A stretch of DNA of 16,266 nt from Hamiltosporidium magnivora (Eukaryota > Microsporidia > Dubosqiidae). A program made the translations under genes and the position numbers. Below, in pieces: positions 7,821 to 16,266 of the stretch. Numbering within the stretch: the stretch's first letter is position 1; each line of letters opens with the position of its first letter. The DNA lies in assembly GCA_004325065.1 (NCBI GenBank), contig PITI01000232.1, positions 1 through 16,266 on the forward strand, given 5' to 3'. Below the pieces are notes generated by a model. The model saw only the letters and a program-made list of their open reading frames with translations. It made no database searches and had not been told where the DNA came from.

Positions 7821-7945
7821 TTTTATACATTTTGTTGTTAGTCTTTTATATTTTGTTGTTACTCTTTTATATTTTAGTGTTAGTCTTTTATATTTTAGTG
7901 TAAGTTGTCTTATATTTTAGTGTAAGTTGTTTTATATTTCTGCTA
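7821..7945 (+). repeat. Tandem repeat, about 21-24 bp unit, five to six copies
   Basis: Units of the form TTTTATATTTTGTTGTTAGTC run at 7821-7843, 7844-7864, 7865-7885, 7886-7909 and 7910-7930, with a diverged sixth after. Later units change GTTGTTAGTC to AGTGTAAGTTGTC. The array lies in the 3' flank of the glutaredoxin-like gene and is T/G-rich, almost lacking C, the opposite bias of the array before the gene. Confidence 0.8.
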
Positions 7946-8114
7946 TTATTAGTCTTATGTTATTCCTTAAATTTATTGTTAAGACTAATAATAAAGTACG
8001 TTTTTAACACCTTTTAATTTTAAGTACCTATCTAACGCATCATATCTAATACTATAATATCTAACATCTTAATTACTCAGGGGTGTTACGAGTTAATGTG
8101 AGTATTAACATCTT
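7946..8114. other. Short AT-rich spacer with TAACACC and GGTGTTA motifs
   Basis: No gene is seen. TTAACACC at about 8006 and GGGGTGTTA at about 8081 repeat, in both orientations, the short motifs that flank RPN3 and the glutaredoxin-like gene. Confidence 0.35.
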
Positions 8115-11100
8115 TTAGCATAAATTTTCACTTTTCATGATCAAGAAAATCTTTTTTTTCCATTCGTCTATGCTAAGGTTAAAGAAATATTTTTTTGACA
8201 TTTTATGTTTTTTGGCGATTCGGAAGTCTTTGGCTTTTACAAGTGGAAATGTACACTTTTTACGTACCTCTTTTTCCTGGAATTTGTTTAAGAGAATCTA
8301 GTCCTCAAAGTATTGTTCTTTTAACATAGATTACTGAGCCTGAATCCGATGCATAGTCTCAAGTAGGTGGATATTACAGATCAGCAACTCATTTTGTTAC
8401 TTGCCTCAGATTCATTTTATTTTCGAGATTTTTTCGTTTCCATATGTATAGTGTCGCTTACATGGAATTGTTTAAATATCGATGTTTAACGAACGTACAT
8501 CACTAACGCCCCAGGGATAGTTCTATATATTTTTTTCTTGTTTCTGCACAATAAAGTCGAGATTTTCGGTTTCTTGTGCGTAGATATTTCCTTTTTTTCC
8601 TGCTTTATTTCTCGACTTTATTTCTCCACTATTTTCAATATTGCTCGCAGAAACACGATTAGATATAAATAAAATATGCTTTAGTAAAGATATCCATCTC
8701 GAGAAAGTATCTTAGAATATTTAGATGCTTTTTTGAACTTATTATGTAGTTTGTTTTATTGTCATAGATAAAAAGACTTTTTTCGTGTTTGATCTACAAT
8801 CTTTTCTATATAATATAAAAGGTAGTCTACTTTTTCTGCTATGATACCGATATCATGTACCCGATTAAACAATAAATTTATTTGTTTCATAGATATTATA
8901 ACTATTTTTTTATCTTTTTCTTAGATTTTTTTTTGCGTTGTTTTTAGATGCCATACAGGTGATTAAATCCCTTTTTTATAACCATACAAATATCAATATC
9001 TGTCGTTTATATTCTTCTATTAAGATTCATGTCTTTGCCGAATTGATTTATATTCAATCAAACTTATGATTTTTAGGTGAATTTTCGAGTTTACAGGTTT
9101 TAAAATAAAAATAATATTATTACCCGCTATTATATGCATATTTATAGATTATTAAAGCCAGTTACATGAATTAATTGTAGTCGTAGCATTATTTTTGAAA
9201 AACAATCTTCCGGAATTATTTAGTCGATTTTTGATCTTCCTTTTCTTTTCTAAAACCAGCTTTTCATTCACCGATGATATTTTATAAGTATGATTTGAGA
9301 CGTTTCGCTATACTTTCTGTAGGGTTTTGTATGTGTGAGTTAGAAGTTATGTCGGCTTAAAATTTGAGAAATTAATATCAGGTTTTTCTGTACATCGGCA
9401 CAAAAAGAATCTTATTTAAATATTCTGTGCCTTTGAAAATGTTTCATACGCCTCAGATTGACGAGAAAACGTCTTCTTTTAGCGCCTTAACACGTTACTT
9501 TAAAAATAATATTGTTTATGAGGTTTTCACTGCATAGTTGCTTGATTTTCATATAATACATTCGCGTATAATTTATTAAGTGTATTCGTTACCTTCGCTA
9601 TTTTTATTGGTGATTTTGTTTGAAACTCCAAAGATTTTGCGATATTCTTTCATTTCAATAGATCGTGAGAGATTTTTTTTTGTATCTGCCCTCAAACCCA
9701 GACATTTTTCAGTCTTTACAACACTATACGAAAAATCAGAATAGCAACTTTTCTGATTCGCAAACCTCTTATTGCGTCTTTTATATACGCAAACATTTCT
9801 CTTTTTCGTTTATTTTATGGGTCTGATTATGTTATCAGTCTTTTTTCATCATTCTATCTTCCTTTTCTTGTTCTACATACGTGTGAGGCTTTGTCCTGGC
9901 AATTGTCGAGTGGTTTTGTACCGCTAAAAATATATTTTTCCAATTTATATACCGCCTGATTAGCGCGTATGTCGCCAATTCTTTTTACTCAAACTAGCGT
10001 ATGTCTTTTGGTGTGCTTATTAGCCTAGTTTTAGTTTAGTCACACCTTTGTTAGTATTTTTAGCCTTTTTCATATCTTTTTGTTTCACCTCTTATGTTCT
10101 AATTCGGTAGCTTCAAAATAATTTTTACTTTATAAAATTATACCGTGCAAGTCTTTTACACATAGATTTTTTTTGTTTTTCTAAGTCAAATTTCTTAGCG
10201 GAAAAGGTTTTAAACCAAGTACTCCAAGATATTATTTCTTCTAGATTCTATAATTAACACTTAGTTATCTGTAGCTGATTATACTCTCTTATATTTACAT
10301 ACAGCTTGCTTAATGAGTGGGTATCTTGTCTTCTCAACTTCGTCATATATTTGATTGATCGATGCTGAGCTGATATTTTTTACGTTCTTTGTGTATTTAT
10401 TTATGTATAAAACGTGTGCTAAAACAGATTGATGCCTTGCTTGTAACAAAGTCAGTTTAGAACAAATCGTTTTTTTTGTTTCCTTATAAACGATTTCTTT
10501 TTCGGTATCTGCTGTTGTACCTTTTCTTTAATCTTATTTAGCGTCTATGTCACCGAGTAGCCTGGTTATATCATTTTTGCGGCTTTAAATATAGTATATC
10601 TTGTAGGTTGTAAATAATGTATTCTTTATATCATTTTTTTTCATCAGTGGAAGCCTATGAGTATCATTTTGACAAATTAAAGAATCTATTTTCTTCATAT
10701 TCGGTAGATTTTTTCACTTATTTTTTTTTAGTATTTTACATTTAAACAATATTATGTTTAAAGGAAATCAATACCCATCACATTATAGAGTATTTTTCCA
10801 ATTATAAAAGATTGTTTAGTCTTCGATTTCGACTAAAAATCTTCCTTTCCAATGAACATCTTACAACACTGTAATATTCATTTAATATTATTACTTCTGA
10901 AGCAAAGTATTCATATACCCGTGGCATAAGAATGTCTGCACATTTTAAGGCGTCATCCTTAGCTCATATCTAAGATTCTTTGTTTTTTTAATTAATTTAT
11001 AAGAATTTTCGTTTATTGAGTCTTGTTGCGTAACAGTTTTAAAATAGTCATAACATAGTGGTACCTTCCTAAATAGGTTTATCCGGAAGATTAAAACTTT

Positions 11101-11159
11101 CCTTTTGAATCTAAGTTACGGACCGACGGATTCATAGCCAACTCCTCCCGCACTTTCAT
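8115..11159 (-). pseudogene. Large decayed minus-strand gene, unidentified
   Basis: For about 3 kb the plus strand is T-rich with more CG dinucleotides than nearby spacer, and the minus strand reads as protein-like pieces split by stops and frame changes. The clearest pieces are four. 8118-8297 has 60 open codons ending at TAA 8115-8117, including KKYFFNLSIDEWKKK. 8526-8711 has 62 codons, with SNRVSASNIENSGEIKSRNK. 9857-9988 has 44 codons, with GDIRANQAVYKLEKY and SGTKPLDNCQDKASH. 10805-10963 has 53 codons, with VYEYFASEVIILNEYYSVVR. A possible start is ATG at 11159 (MKVREELAMNPSVRN), only 47 bases from the divergent PIG-U start. If one gene, it was about 1,000 codons, Lys/Asn/Ser-rich. I recognise no domain; it could be a host gene, an expanded-family gene or an element's Gag/Pol-like protein. 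Confidence 0.5.
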
Positions 11160-11189
11160 TCCTATTAGACCAAACAAACTTTTTTATCC

Positions 11190-11206
11190 TATAAATTTTA
11201 CCCCAA
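11190..11206 (+). promoter_or_regulatory. TATA-like box and CCCC start signal of PIG-U gene
   Basis: TATAAA at 11190-11195 is followed by CCCC at 11201-11204, two bases before the ATG at 11207. Further upstream, 11141-11155 is C-rich (ACTCCTCCCGCAC), fitting the C-rich upstream pattern seen before other genes in the window. Confidence 0.6.
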
Positions 11207-12274
11207 ATGAAGAATAAAAGTTTAAAATACTTTTTACTTGGTTGTACATTACTAGCAATAAGAAAATATTATAAAAACAATTCAAACATATCATTCAGCT
11301 CAATAAACATTAACTGTCCTTTTTTGGGATATGAAATTCAATTTAGAACAAAATACTGTTTAAAAAAAGAAAATAGAAATAAAAAAGTAGAAAATACAAA
11401 TATTTTACATTTTTTTTACAAATACATTAATATAAAATACTTTACACCAGTTATGTCACTAACAGACATATTAGTAAGTATATATACAAAAGATATAAAA
11501 TATTACTTACTATCCTTATTATTACCTTATGATATATCAAGTATAGAAAATTTATTAGTTTTATTACTTCTTAAGGAAAAGTGGTATTCTTTATTTTGTG
11601 GGTTTGTTTTATCTTTCTATTCATATTATTATTTACCTTTTCTTATTCTAATTGGTATTAAATTTTATAAGAGAAATATAAAGATAAGAATGCAGATGAG
11701 TATAATACTTGGTATGAATATGTGGATGTATAGTATAATATTTAGCATGTTTGATAAGTATAATATTAATAATTACAAAACCACACCTTTATATATTTTT
11801 AAAAGTATATATTTAATCTGGTATAACAATTATAAAGACTTATACAATATATTACATTATCCTTCTCAAAACATGTTCTGGTATTTATACATGCATATGT
11901 ATAAACAGTATAGTTTATATGTGTATAGTATATTTACAATAACATATTTCTTTATATTTACTATCCTGCCTGTAAATATATCATATGTTCATATTATAGT
12001 TTTATTATTTTTTAAACCGTGTAATTATAAAAATTTTATACTTTTACCTTTTTTGGAAGGGAATGGAAGAGTATTTACCGAAGAAAAGATGGTTAATAAA
12101 GAAAGAATTTTTAATGAAGGATGGGTGTTTTTTTGTGTGATAGGGTTCTTACAGATGTGTGTGAGTTATATGTTTTGTTTTTCGTTGGTTGGAAATACCA
12201 ATTTTATTTATTGGTTGAACTTTTTATGGTTTATAATTGTGTTTGTAGTTATAAGTCACAAGTATAAATTATAA
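11207..12274 (+). CDS. GAB1: GPI transamidase subunit PIG-U (Gab1/Cdc91 family)
   Basis: PIG-U (Gab1 in yeast) is a multi-pass ER membrane subunit of GPI transamidase, which cuts the C-terminal signal of precursor proteins and attaches a GPI anchor. The 355-residue protein is strongly hydrophobic, with segments at about 98-118, 128-152, 165-181, 234-270 and 304-350. Family marks: LLLPYDISSIEN (104-115) fits the PIG-U LLNPYxILSC region. SQNMFWYLYMHMYKQYSLY (220-238) fits the hallmark PNIGLFWYFFxEMF-x-x-F. GNTNFIYWLNFLW (329-341) fits the C-terminal G-x-x-NSNFFY region. It is shorter than yeast (about 394) and human (435), as expected for a microsporidian. The start is supported by CCCC at 11201. 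G is scarce early and dominant late (about 33 G to 4 C in 12061-12180). The related mannosyltransferase PIG-M is less likely because the FWY hallmark is PIG-U-specific. Confidence 0.82.
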   Translation: MKNKSLKYFLLGCTLLAIRKYYKNNSNISFSSININCPFLGYEIQFRTKYCLKKENRNKKVENTNILHFFYKYINIKYFTPVMSLTDILVSIYTKDIKYYLLSLLLPYDISSIENLLVLLLLKEKWYSLFCGFVLSFYSYYYLPFLILIGIKFYKRNIKIRMQMSIILGMNMWMYSIIFSMFDKYNINNYKTTPLYIFKSIYLIWYNNYKDLYNILHYPSQNMFWYLYMHMYKQYSLYVYSIFTITYFFIFTILPVNISYVHIIVLLFFKPCNYKNFILLPFLEGNGRVFTEEKMVNKERIFNEGWVFFCVIGFLQMCVSYMFCFSLVGNTNFIYWLNFLWFIIVFVVISHKYKL

Positions 12275-12420
12275 TAGGAATTTTTATTTTATGGTAGGTT
12301 ATGTGATTAGTTATAATATTAGCCATATTATTGGTTAGAAATATAAGTCATAGGATTAGTTATATTTAGATGGTTTAATTTAGAACTATTAGTTGTAAGA
12401 TTGATTATCACCAGATTTTC
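12275..12420 (+). other. G/T-rich 3' flank of PIG-U with repeated GATTAGTTATA motif
   Basis: After the stop come loosely repeated units (GTGATTAGTTATAATATTAG, GGTTAGAAATATAAG, GGATTAGTTATATTTAG, ACTATTAGTTGTAAG). C is almost absent. This parallels the G-rich 3' flank of RPN3 with its GTTAGTAAT motifs. Any function in ending transcripts is inference. Confidence 0.4.
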
Positions 12421-12929
12421 CGATTAAAAACTTGTAATTTATTGTCGTTTAAAGTTTTTTATAAAAAATATTTTTGAATCTTTTATTAGTCTGATATTTT
12501 AAAAATTAGTTAGATTAAGAAGTAGAAATGCACCTAGTCTTAAGTCTCCTAGTAATATTAATAGATTTCTAATTCTATCGGTCTTCTTTATTTATAGAGA
12601 ATATTTTTTTAAGTTTATATTTTTTCCAAAAATGCAGAACAATTTAATTAAAGGTTTGATAATAAACTATTTTTTTTTCAAAGCGAAATGTTTGGCGGGG
12701 ATGTTTTAACTGAAAAGTTTTAAGGAAGCTTGAAATTTAGATAGAAAAATAAATTAAAATTCATAGATGAAGTTTAATTTTTTTCACTACCAATTGGGTT
12801 TAAATAATCGATGATATTTTTTATTAGAAATTCTGTTATTGGGAATTTCAAGAATCTAAAACATTTTCTGCCTAAAGCATTTCGATGTATTTTGTCCATT
12901 CCTACTGTTTTTTGATCTTTTTTAAATAA
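12421..12929. other. AT-rich spacer, no gene seen
   Basis: Stops are frequent in all frames and no RNA gene was noticed. The sequence leads into the second copy of the dispersed repeat that also occurs near 3.1 kb. Confidence 0.45.
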
Positions 12930-13240
12930 TTTAGATTTCTTTAGTTTTCAAAAACCTTTTTAGTGTTTCTTCCTCTTTTTTGTTTTACCCATTACTTTCC
13001 TTTGGGATTAAAAGGTTTTTAATTCGAATTAAAGAGAAATTTATAATACATATAAAGATACTATAAAATAAACAACATATTTGCTCAAATGATTGCTATA
13101 GATGTAAAATATCTTTTATGGTTGTCTGTCACAATTTTTTGCTTTCTTTTCTTTGAAAAATCATTGTAAAAATATAAAAATCTCCCAAGAAAATATAAAG
13201 AAAAATAGAAAGAGCAGTTAAGCAGAAAGCAGAAAAATCC
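12930..13240 (+). repeat. Dispersed repeat of unknown class, copy 2
   Basis: This copy matches 3010-3270 in the same orientation, best in the 29-base core at 13076-13104. In the minus-strand reading the tryptophan codon TGG after SIAII in copy 1 is TGA here. A minus-strand frame of 70 codons (13297 to 13085) ends at that TGA and covers most of the copy; it is Phe/Leu/Lys-rich and probably the decayed remnant of the repeat's own sequence rather than a working gene. Confidence 0.65.
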
Positions 13241-15001
13241 AACCTTAAAATGTTTATTTTTACAATACAAAAAAGTTTTAAAGATTTGTTTTATCATTTT
13301 TTATATAAGCATCTTTATAAATTAACGAGATCGATAGGACATGGAAGAATCGATAGGATTTAGAAACCAATCCTTAAATGTTTAAGAAAAATAAAATTAT
13401 ATATGAAAATATTAGAACAAATGTTTTTGATCAATAATAATCTATCTTCAAATCCCAAAACCTAAATATATCATAAACTCTATAAGACAAGCTGTAGAAA
13501 TTATCAGTTAAATGTTGATTTAAGAAATTAAATAAGCATTATTGGTGCCAAGCCACTTTATCGTAGATCAATTTAAGTAATTATGTCAAGAAAACACATG
13601 AATAAATTTAAAAGTATAAGCAAAAGTCTAGGTTTACAACGGTTTTTTTAATCTAAACATTAGTGATTTAGTAGGAATAAGAATTATGATTTCGGTAACA
13701 GATTGAAAATTTTAGATTATCATAGAAATCACTGTTTGATATTTCGTATTTCTAGGTAAATGATGTCTATATATAATATAGTCAATATATTTAGAAAATT
13801 CAAACAAAAATATTAATTTGGAAAGGTTACCGTGCTTTGATATTTTCAAATAGATGTCACGCTTAATTACCTTTATAAATGCGTTTAGATGCAAAGTTGA
13901 ACATATTTTTGCAATAAAATAACCTAACCTACGTTATCAATATTTTAAACAGTGAGTTTTGTTGTAAGTGTCTTCTATATAATTATTATTTTATATTATA
14001 ATACTTAAAAATTCGAGCATGACGAATTTCATGATATATAATTTTTCTTAATTCAAATTTAAGGTAGATTGAACTTCAAATATTTAAAAAAGAAAAGTTT
14101 CAAACTAATATTTGGATTAAGAATTGCCTCAAAATCTTTTTCGCTACCAAAAAATATCTTTGCTTTATGAACGAAGTGAGTCAAAGTAAATACCAAAACA
14201 AATATATTTGAAACAGAATAATTGATTTAACGGATCTAACCTGACATTAAGCAAGTAAAAAAAAATAACTATAAATGGGTTTCTGTTGAGGTTATCATGG
14301 TATTCAAAGAATGTTAATATAAAAAAAAATAAATTAAAATAAATATCTGTGTAAATATTATAGAAAAATTGAAATTCGAACATTTTGAAATTAATGATAT
14401 ATTCTTTTTTTAAAATAAAGTTTTATTATACAAAGTTTGGGAAGATTTTTCTCTCGTAAAATTTCTTTGCTAAATATTAAATTTATTTTCTTTACATATA
14501 ATATTGTCAAATTTTGAATTCGATACAATGGAATTGTATTTATATTACTAGAAGCCTATTATTTTGCTATGATCTGCAGTTCAAAATTAATTTTCTAAAT
14601 CTGCAGCTGAAGGTTTTTACAGCTTATTTAGCCAAAATCAGACACTTTCATATATTATTTTTTTTTTAAATAGCTCTTTCTTCGTCATTTAAACAGACAG
14701 CAAGTACTCAATTTGTTTGTGCGCATTAGTGCTTTAAAAACCGTTTTTCTGCCCATAAAGGTATTTTTTTACTCAAAATCTTAAGGATAATCAGATAGTT
14801 TCGACTACCTTTCTTTGTTCTCCAAATAAATTACTGCTTGTTGATTAAAAGAGAGGAGGTATGAAAGCCATATGTTTTGGTGTATAACTTATACTTATTT
14901 TAATACTTAAAATTCTTCTAAAAATTTATATTTATAATTAGATCCGGAAAATCAGCCAATAAGCAATATATATTTTCAATTTAACGATTACGAGTAAAAA
15001 A
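13241..15001. other. Long AT-rich region without a convincing gene
   Basis: About 1.8 kb of A/T-rich sequence. Two minus-strand frames stand out only slightly: 13894-13712 (60 codons, no ATG, ends near HHLPRNTKYQT) and 14383-14165 (72 codons from an ATG, Phe/Tyr/Leu-rich). Both are within what chance gives at this composition, and neither has a CCC run before a start. No RNA gene was seen. Confidence 0.5.
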
Positions 15002-15361
15002 ATGTACAATAAAACTGATTTGATGTATTAATTTTATTTTATTCTCTATCCATTGGAAAAACTATATTCAGTCCCTTACATTAAATATATATATTATTTT
15101 CTTTCTGATGGCAAGTCTCATTCACAAATATGTTTTGTAACAGCGTTATTTCGAATTTGTATAACAGTGATATTATTATACCTATTCACGCTGAGATATG
15201 ATACCGATAATAATTTTTATTTGCTCAAGATAACATGTACTAGTATTTTTAGTATCAATTCCTTATATTTACTACAGTGTGGTAAATTTCTCAATATTAA
15301 TATTAGTATTGTGCATTCCATGATACTTTTTTGCGAGATGCAACAAAATATAGAGATTTAA
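15002..15361 (+). pseudogene. Possible broken small gene with in-frame stop
   Basis: An ATG at 15002 opens a frame that meets TAA at 15029-15031 after nine codons and then stays open for another 109 codons to TAA 15359-15361. The downstream open part has no ATG near its beginning. The predicted protein is mixed in composition, with cysteines and hydrophobic stretches (ALFRICITVILLYLF and TCTSIFSINSLYLLQC), suggesting a membrane or secreted protein. A stop-free run this long is improbable by chance here, so I read it as a recently inactivated gene or a gene with an unseen start. There is no CCC run upstream. No family recognised. Confidence 0.35.
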
Positions 15362-15894
15362 TTCGTTCATTATATCTATTCTGGCAGTTTGAAAGCATTT
15401 TTTATACTAAGCATGGTTGTTTAGGCTTAGAAGCAGGAATATTTACAAAATATAAGAATATATTAATATCATTAAAAAAAATATTTGTATGAAGTAATCT
15501 AGTATCTATTCAGAATAGGGATTCGAACACTTCTTTTTGATTATATAACAATTTAAAAGAATTTATTGATACTAATTGAAAATCGAAATTGAAACACTGG
15601 CAATAAATTTAAGTGCAAAATAAGAGGTATAAAACATGTTAAATGTAGTTTATAATAAAAGTTTTATCTATCGATTTAATTTCTATTTTTTGATTATTCT
15701 AGTATTATTTTCATACATATATTGACTAAAAATAATTTATTAAATGATTCGAAGGTAAATTTGTAAAATATAAATAAAAGAATATAGAAATAAAGAACAA
15801 AATAATTTGGCAAGATAAAGCATTAAAGAAGTATTTTATCTATAATTTAATCAACGAATAAATTAAAAAAACCGGCTTGTATTGTTTTTTTTAT
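15362..15894. other. AT-rich spacer, no gene seen
   Basis: No long frame and no RNA gene found. A GGGATTCGAAC string at about 15518 resembles the reverse complement of a tRNA T-loop, but no cloverleaf can be built around it. Confidence 0.45.
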
Positions 15895-15904
15895 CCCCCC
15901 CCCA
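15895..15904 (+). promoter_or_regulatory. Nine-C start signal of the secreted-protein gene
   Basis: A run of nine C at 15895-15903 ends one base before the ATG at 15905, after a T-rich stretch. It is the longest of the four C runs placed at a start codon in this window. It selects 15905 over the next in-frame ATG at 16007. Confidence 0.55.
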
Positions 15905-16266
15905 ATGATAGTTTCGAATAAGGTTGATATTTTTAAAAATACGTATACATTAAAAATTATATTCACAATAGGTTCTATTTTACTAATTAAGAATATAAAG
16001 GCAGATATGTCAATCATTTTCCATTTTTATGATCTACAGAATCAGCAAGAATGTAATTTAAATTGTAATAAAGAAGAGAAAATGCAATTTTCTAACTTTA
16101 TTAAGCAGAGGTACAATTGTTATGAACATGAAGAATGTATTCAATGCACCAGATATATTATTAAAGATCCAAGCGAACTCATATTAAATTTAGATGATAA
16201 TAAATGTAATGAAAATAATGAAAAGAAAATTTATATTTGCACGGATGTATGTAAGTACGAAGATTT
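15905..16266 (+). CDS. Secreted cysteine-rich protein, N-terminal part (runs off window)
   Basis: The frame stays open from ATG 15905 to the window edge, 120 complete codons. Residues about 15-28 (TLKIIFTIGSILLI) are hydrophobic after a short basic start, a likely signal peptide or anchor; cleavage near A33 is possible. The rest is hydrophilic, Asn/Glu/Lys-rich, with eight cysteines at 50, 54, 72, 78, 81, 101, 112 and 116 (pairs spaced C-x3-C, C-x5-C-x2-C, C-x3-C), typical of disulfide-bonded extracellular domains. I recognise no family; a secreted or surface microsporidian protein is the best inference. The nine-C run one base before the ATG supports both the gene and its start. Real length is unknown. 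Confidence 0.65.
   Translation, partial: MIVSNKVDIFKNTYTLKIIFTIGSILLIKNIKADMSIIFHFYDLQNQQECNLNCNKEEKMQFSNFIKQRYNCYEHEECIQCTRYIIKDPSELILNLDDNKCNENNEKKIYICTDVCKYED

Noticed and set aside
13712..13894. Minus-strand 60-codon frame
   Set aside because: It has no ATG start and a length compatible with chance; noted only because its composition is slightly protein-like.
14165..14383. Minus-strand 72-codon frame from an ATG
   Set aside because: Phe/Tyr/Leu-rich low-complexity translation in a T/A-rich spacer, no start signal and no conserved motif.
15495..15540. Possible minus-strand tRNA from a GTTCGAATCCC-like string
   Set aside because: The T-stem does not pair and no D-arm, anticodon arm or acceptor stem can be formed around it.

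Overview
The window looks like nuclear DNA of a microsporidian with an expanded, repeat-loaded genome (Hamiltosporidium- or Edhazardia-like; genus not provable from here). Four things point that way: very high AT content; intronless, shortened eukaryotic core genes (RPN3, PIG-U, a glutaredoxin-like protein); a run of C within 0-2 bases of the ATG of each credible gene, matching the CCC-type start-proximal signal known in microsporidia; and a decayed LINE whose C-terminal part has the arrangement I recall from microsporidian non-LTR elements. Gene density is low: three recognisable complete genes in 16.3 kb, plus one gene cut by the right edge.

Layout. 1-345 is a GC-richer dispersed repeat (copy A), followed by a short LINE-like fragment. 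763-1098 is a small ORF with two CxxC pairs and one membrane segment. 1180-2160 is a frameshifted LINE relic (zinc finger and restriction-like endonuclease end of the protein), and a second LINE-like fragment lies at 2281-2536. 2761-4739 is AT-rich with no gene but holds one copy of a dispersed repeat. 4878-6191 is RPN3, a 26S proteasome lid subunit. 6376-6731 is copy B of the 5' repeat, inverted, inside a GC-richer block reaching about 7080. 7456-7791 is a glutaredoxin-like gene between two small tandem repeats. 8115-11159 reads as one large decayed gene on the minus strand that I could not identify. 11207-12274 is PIG-U/GAB1, a GPI transamidase subunit. 12930-13240 is the second copy of the 3 kb dispersed repeat. 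13241-15001 is AT-rich with no convincing gene. 15002-15361 is a probable broken small gene. 15905-16266 is the start of a secreted, cysteine-rich protein that runs off the window.

The genes are unrelated housekeeping functions (protein degradation, thiol redox, GPI anchoring) and do not form a pathway. The strongest shared signal is compositional. Upstream flanks and 5' gene ends are C-rich and G-poor, while 3' gene ends and downstream flanks are strongly G-rich and C-poor. In RPN3 the first about 120 bases have roughly 39 C to 9 G and the last 120 have 4 C to 51 G, enough to bias the protein (Thr/Pro-rich start, Gly/Val-rich end). Flanks of different genes also share reverse-complementary short motifs (TAACACCC upstream, GGGTGTTA downstream). 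I found no CRISPR, rRNA, tRNA or convincing novel multi-gene system.
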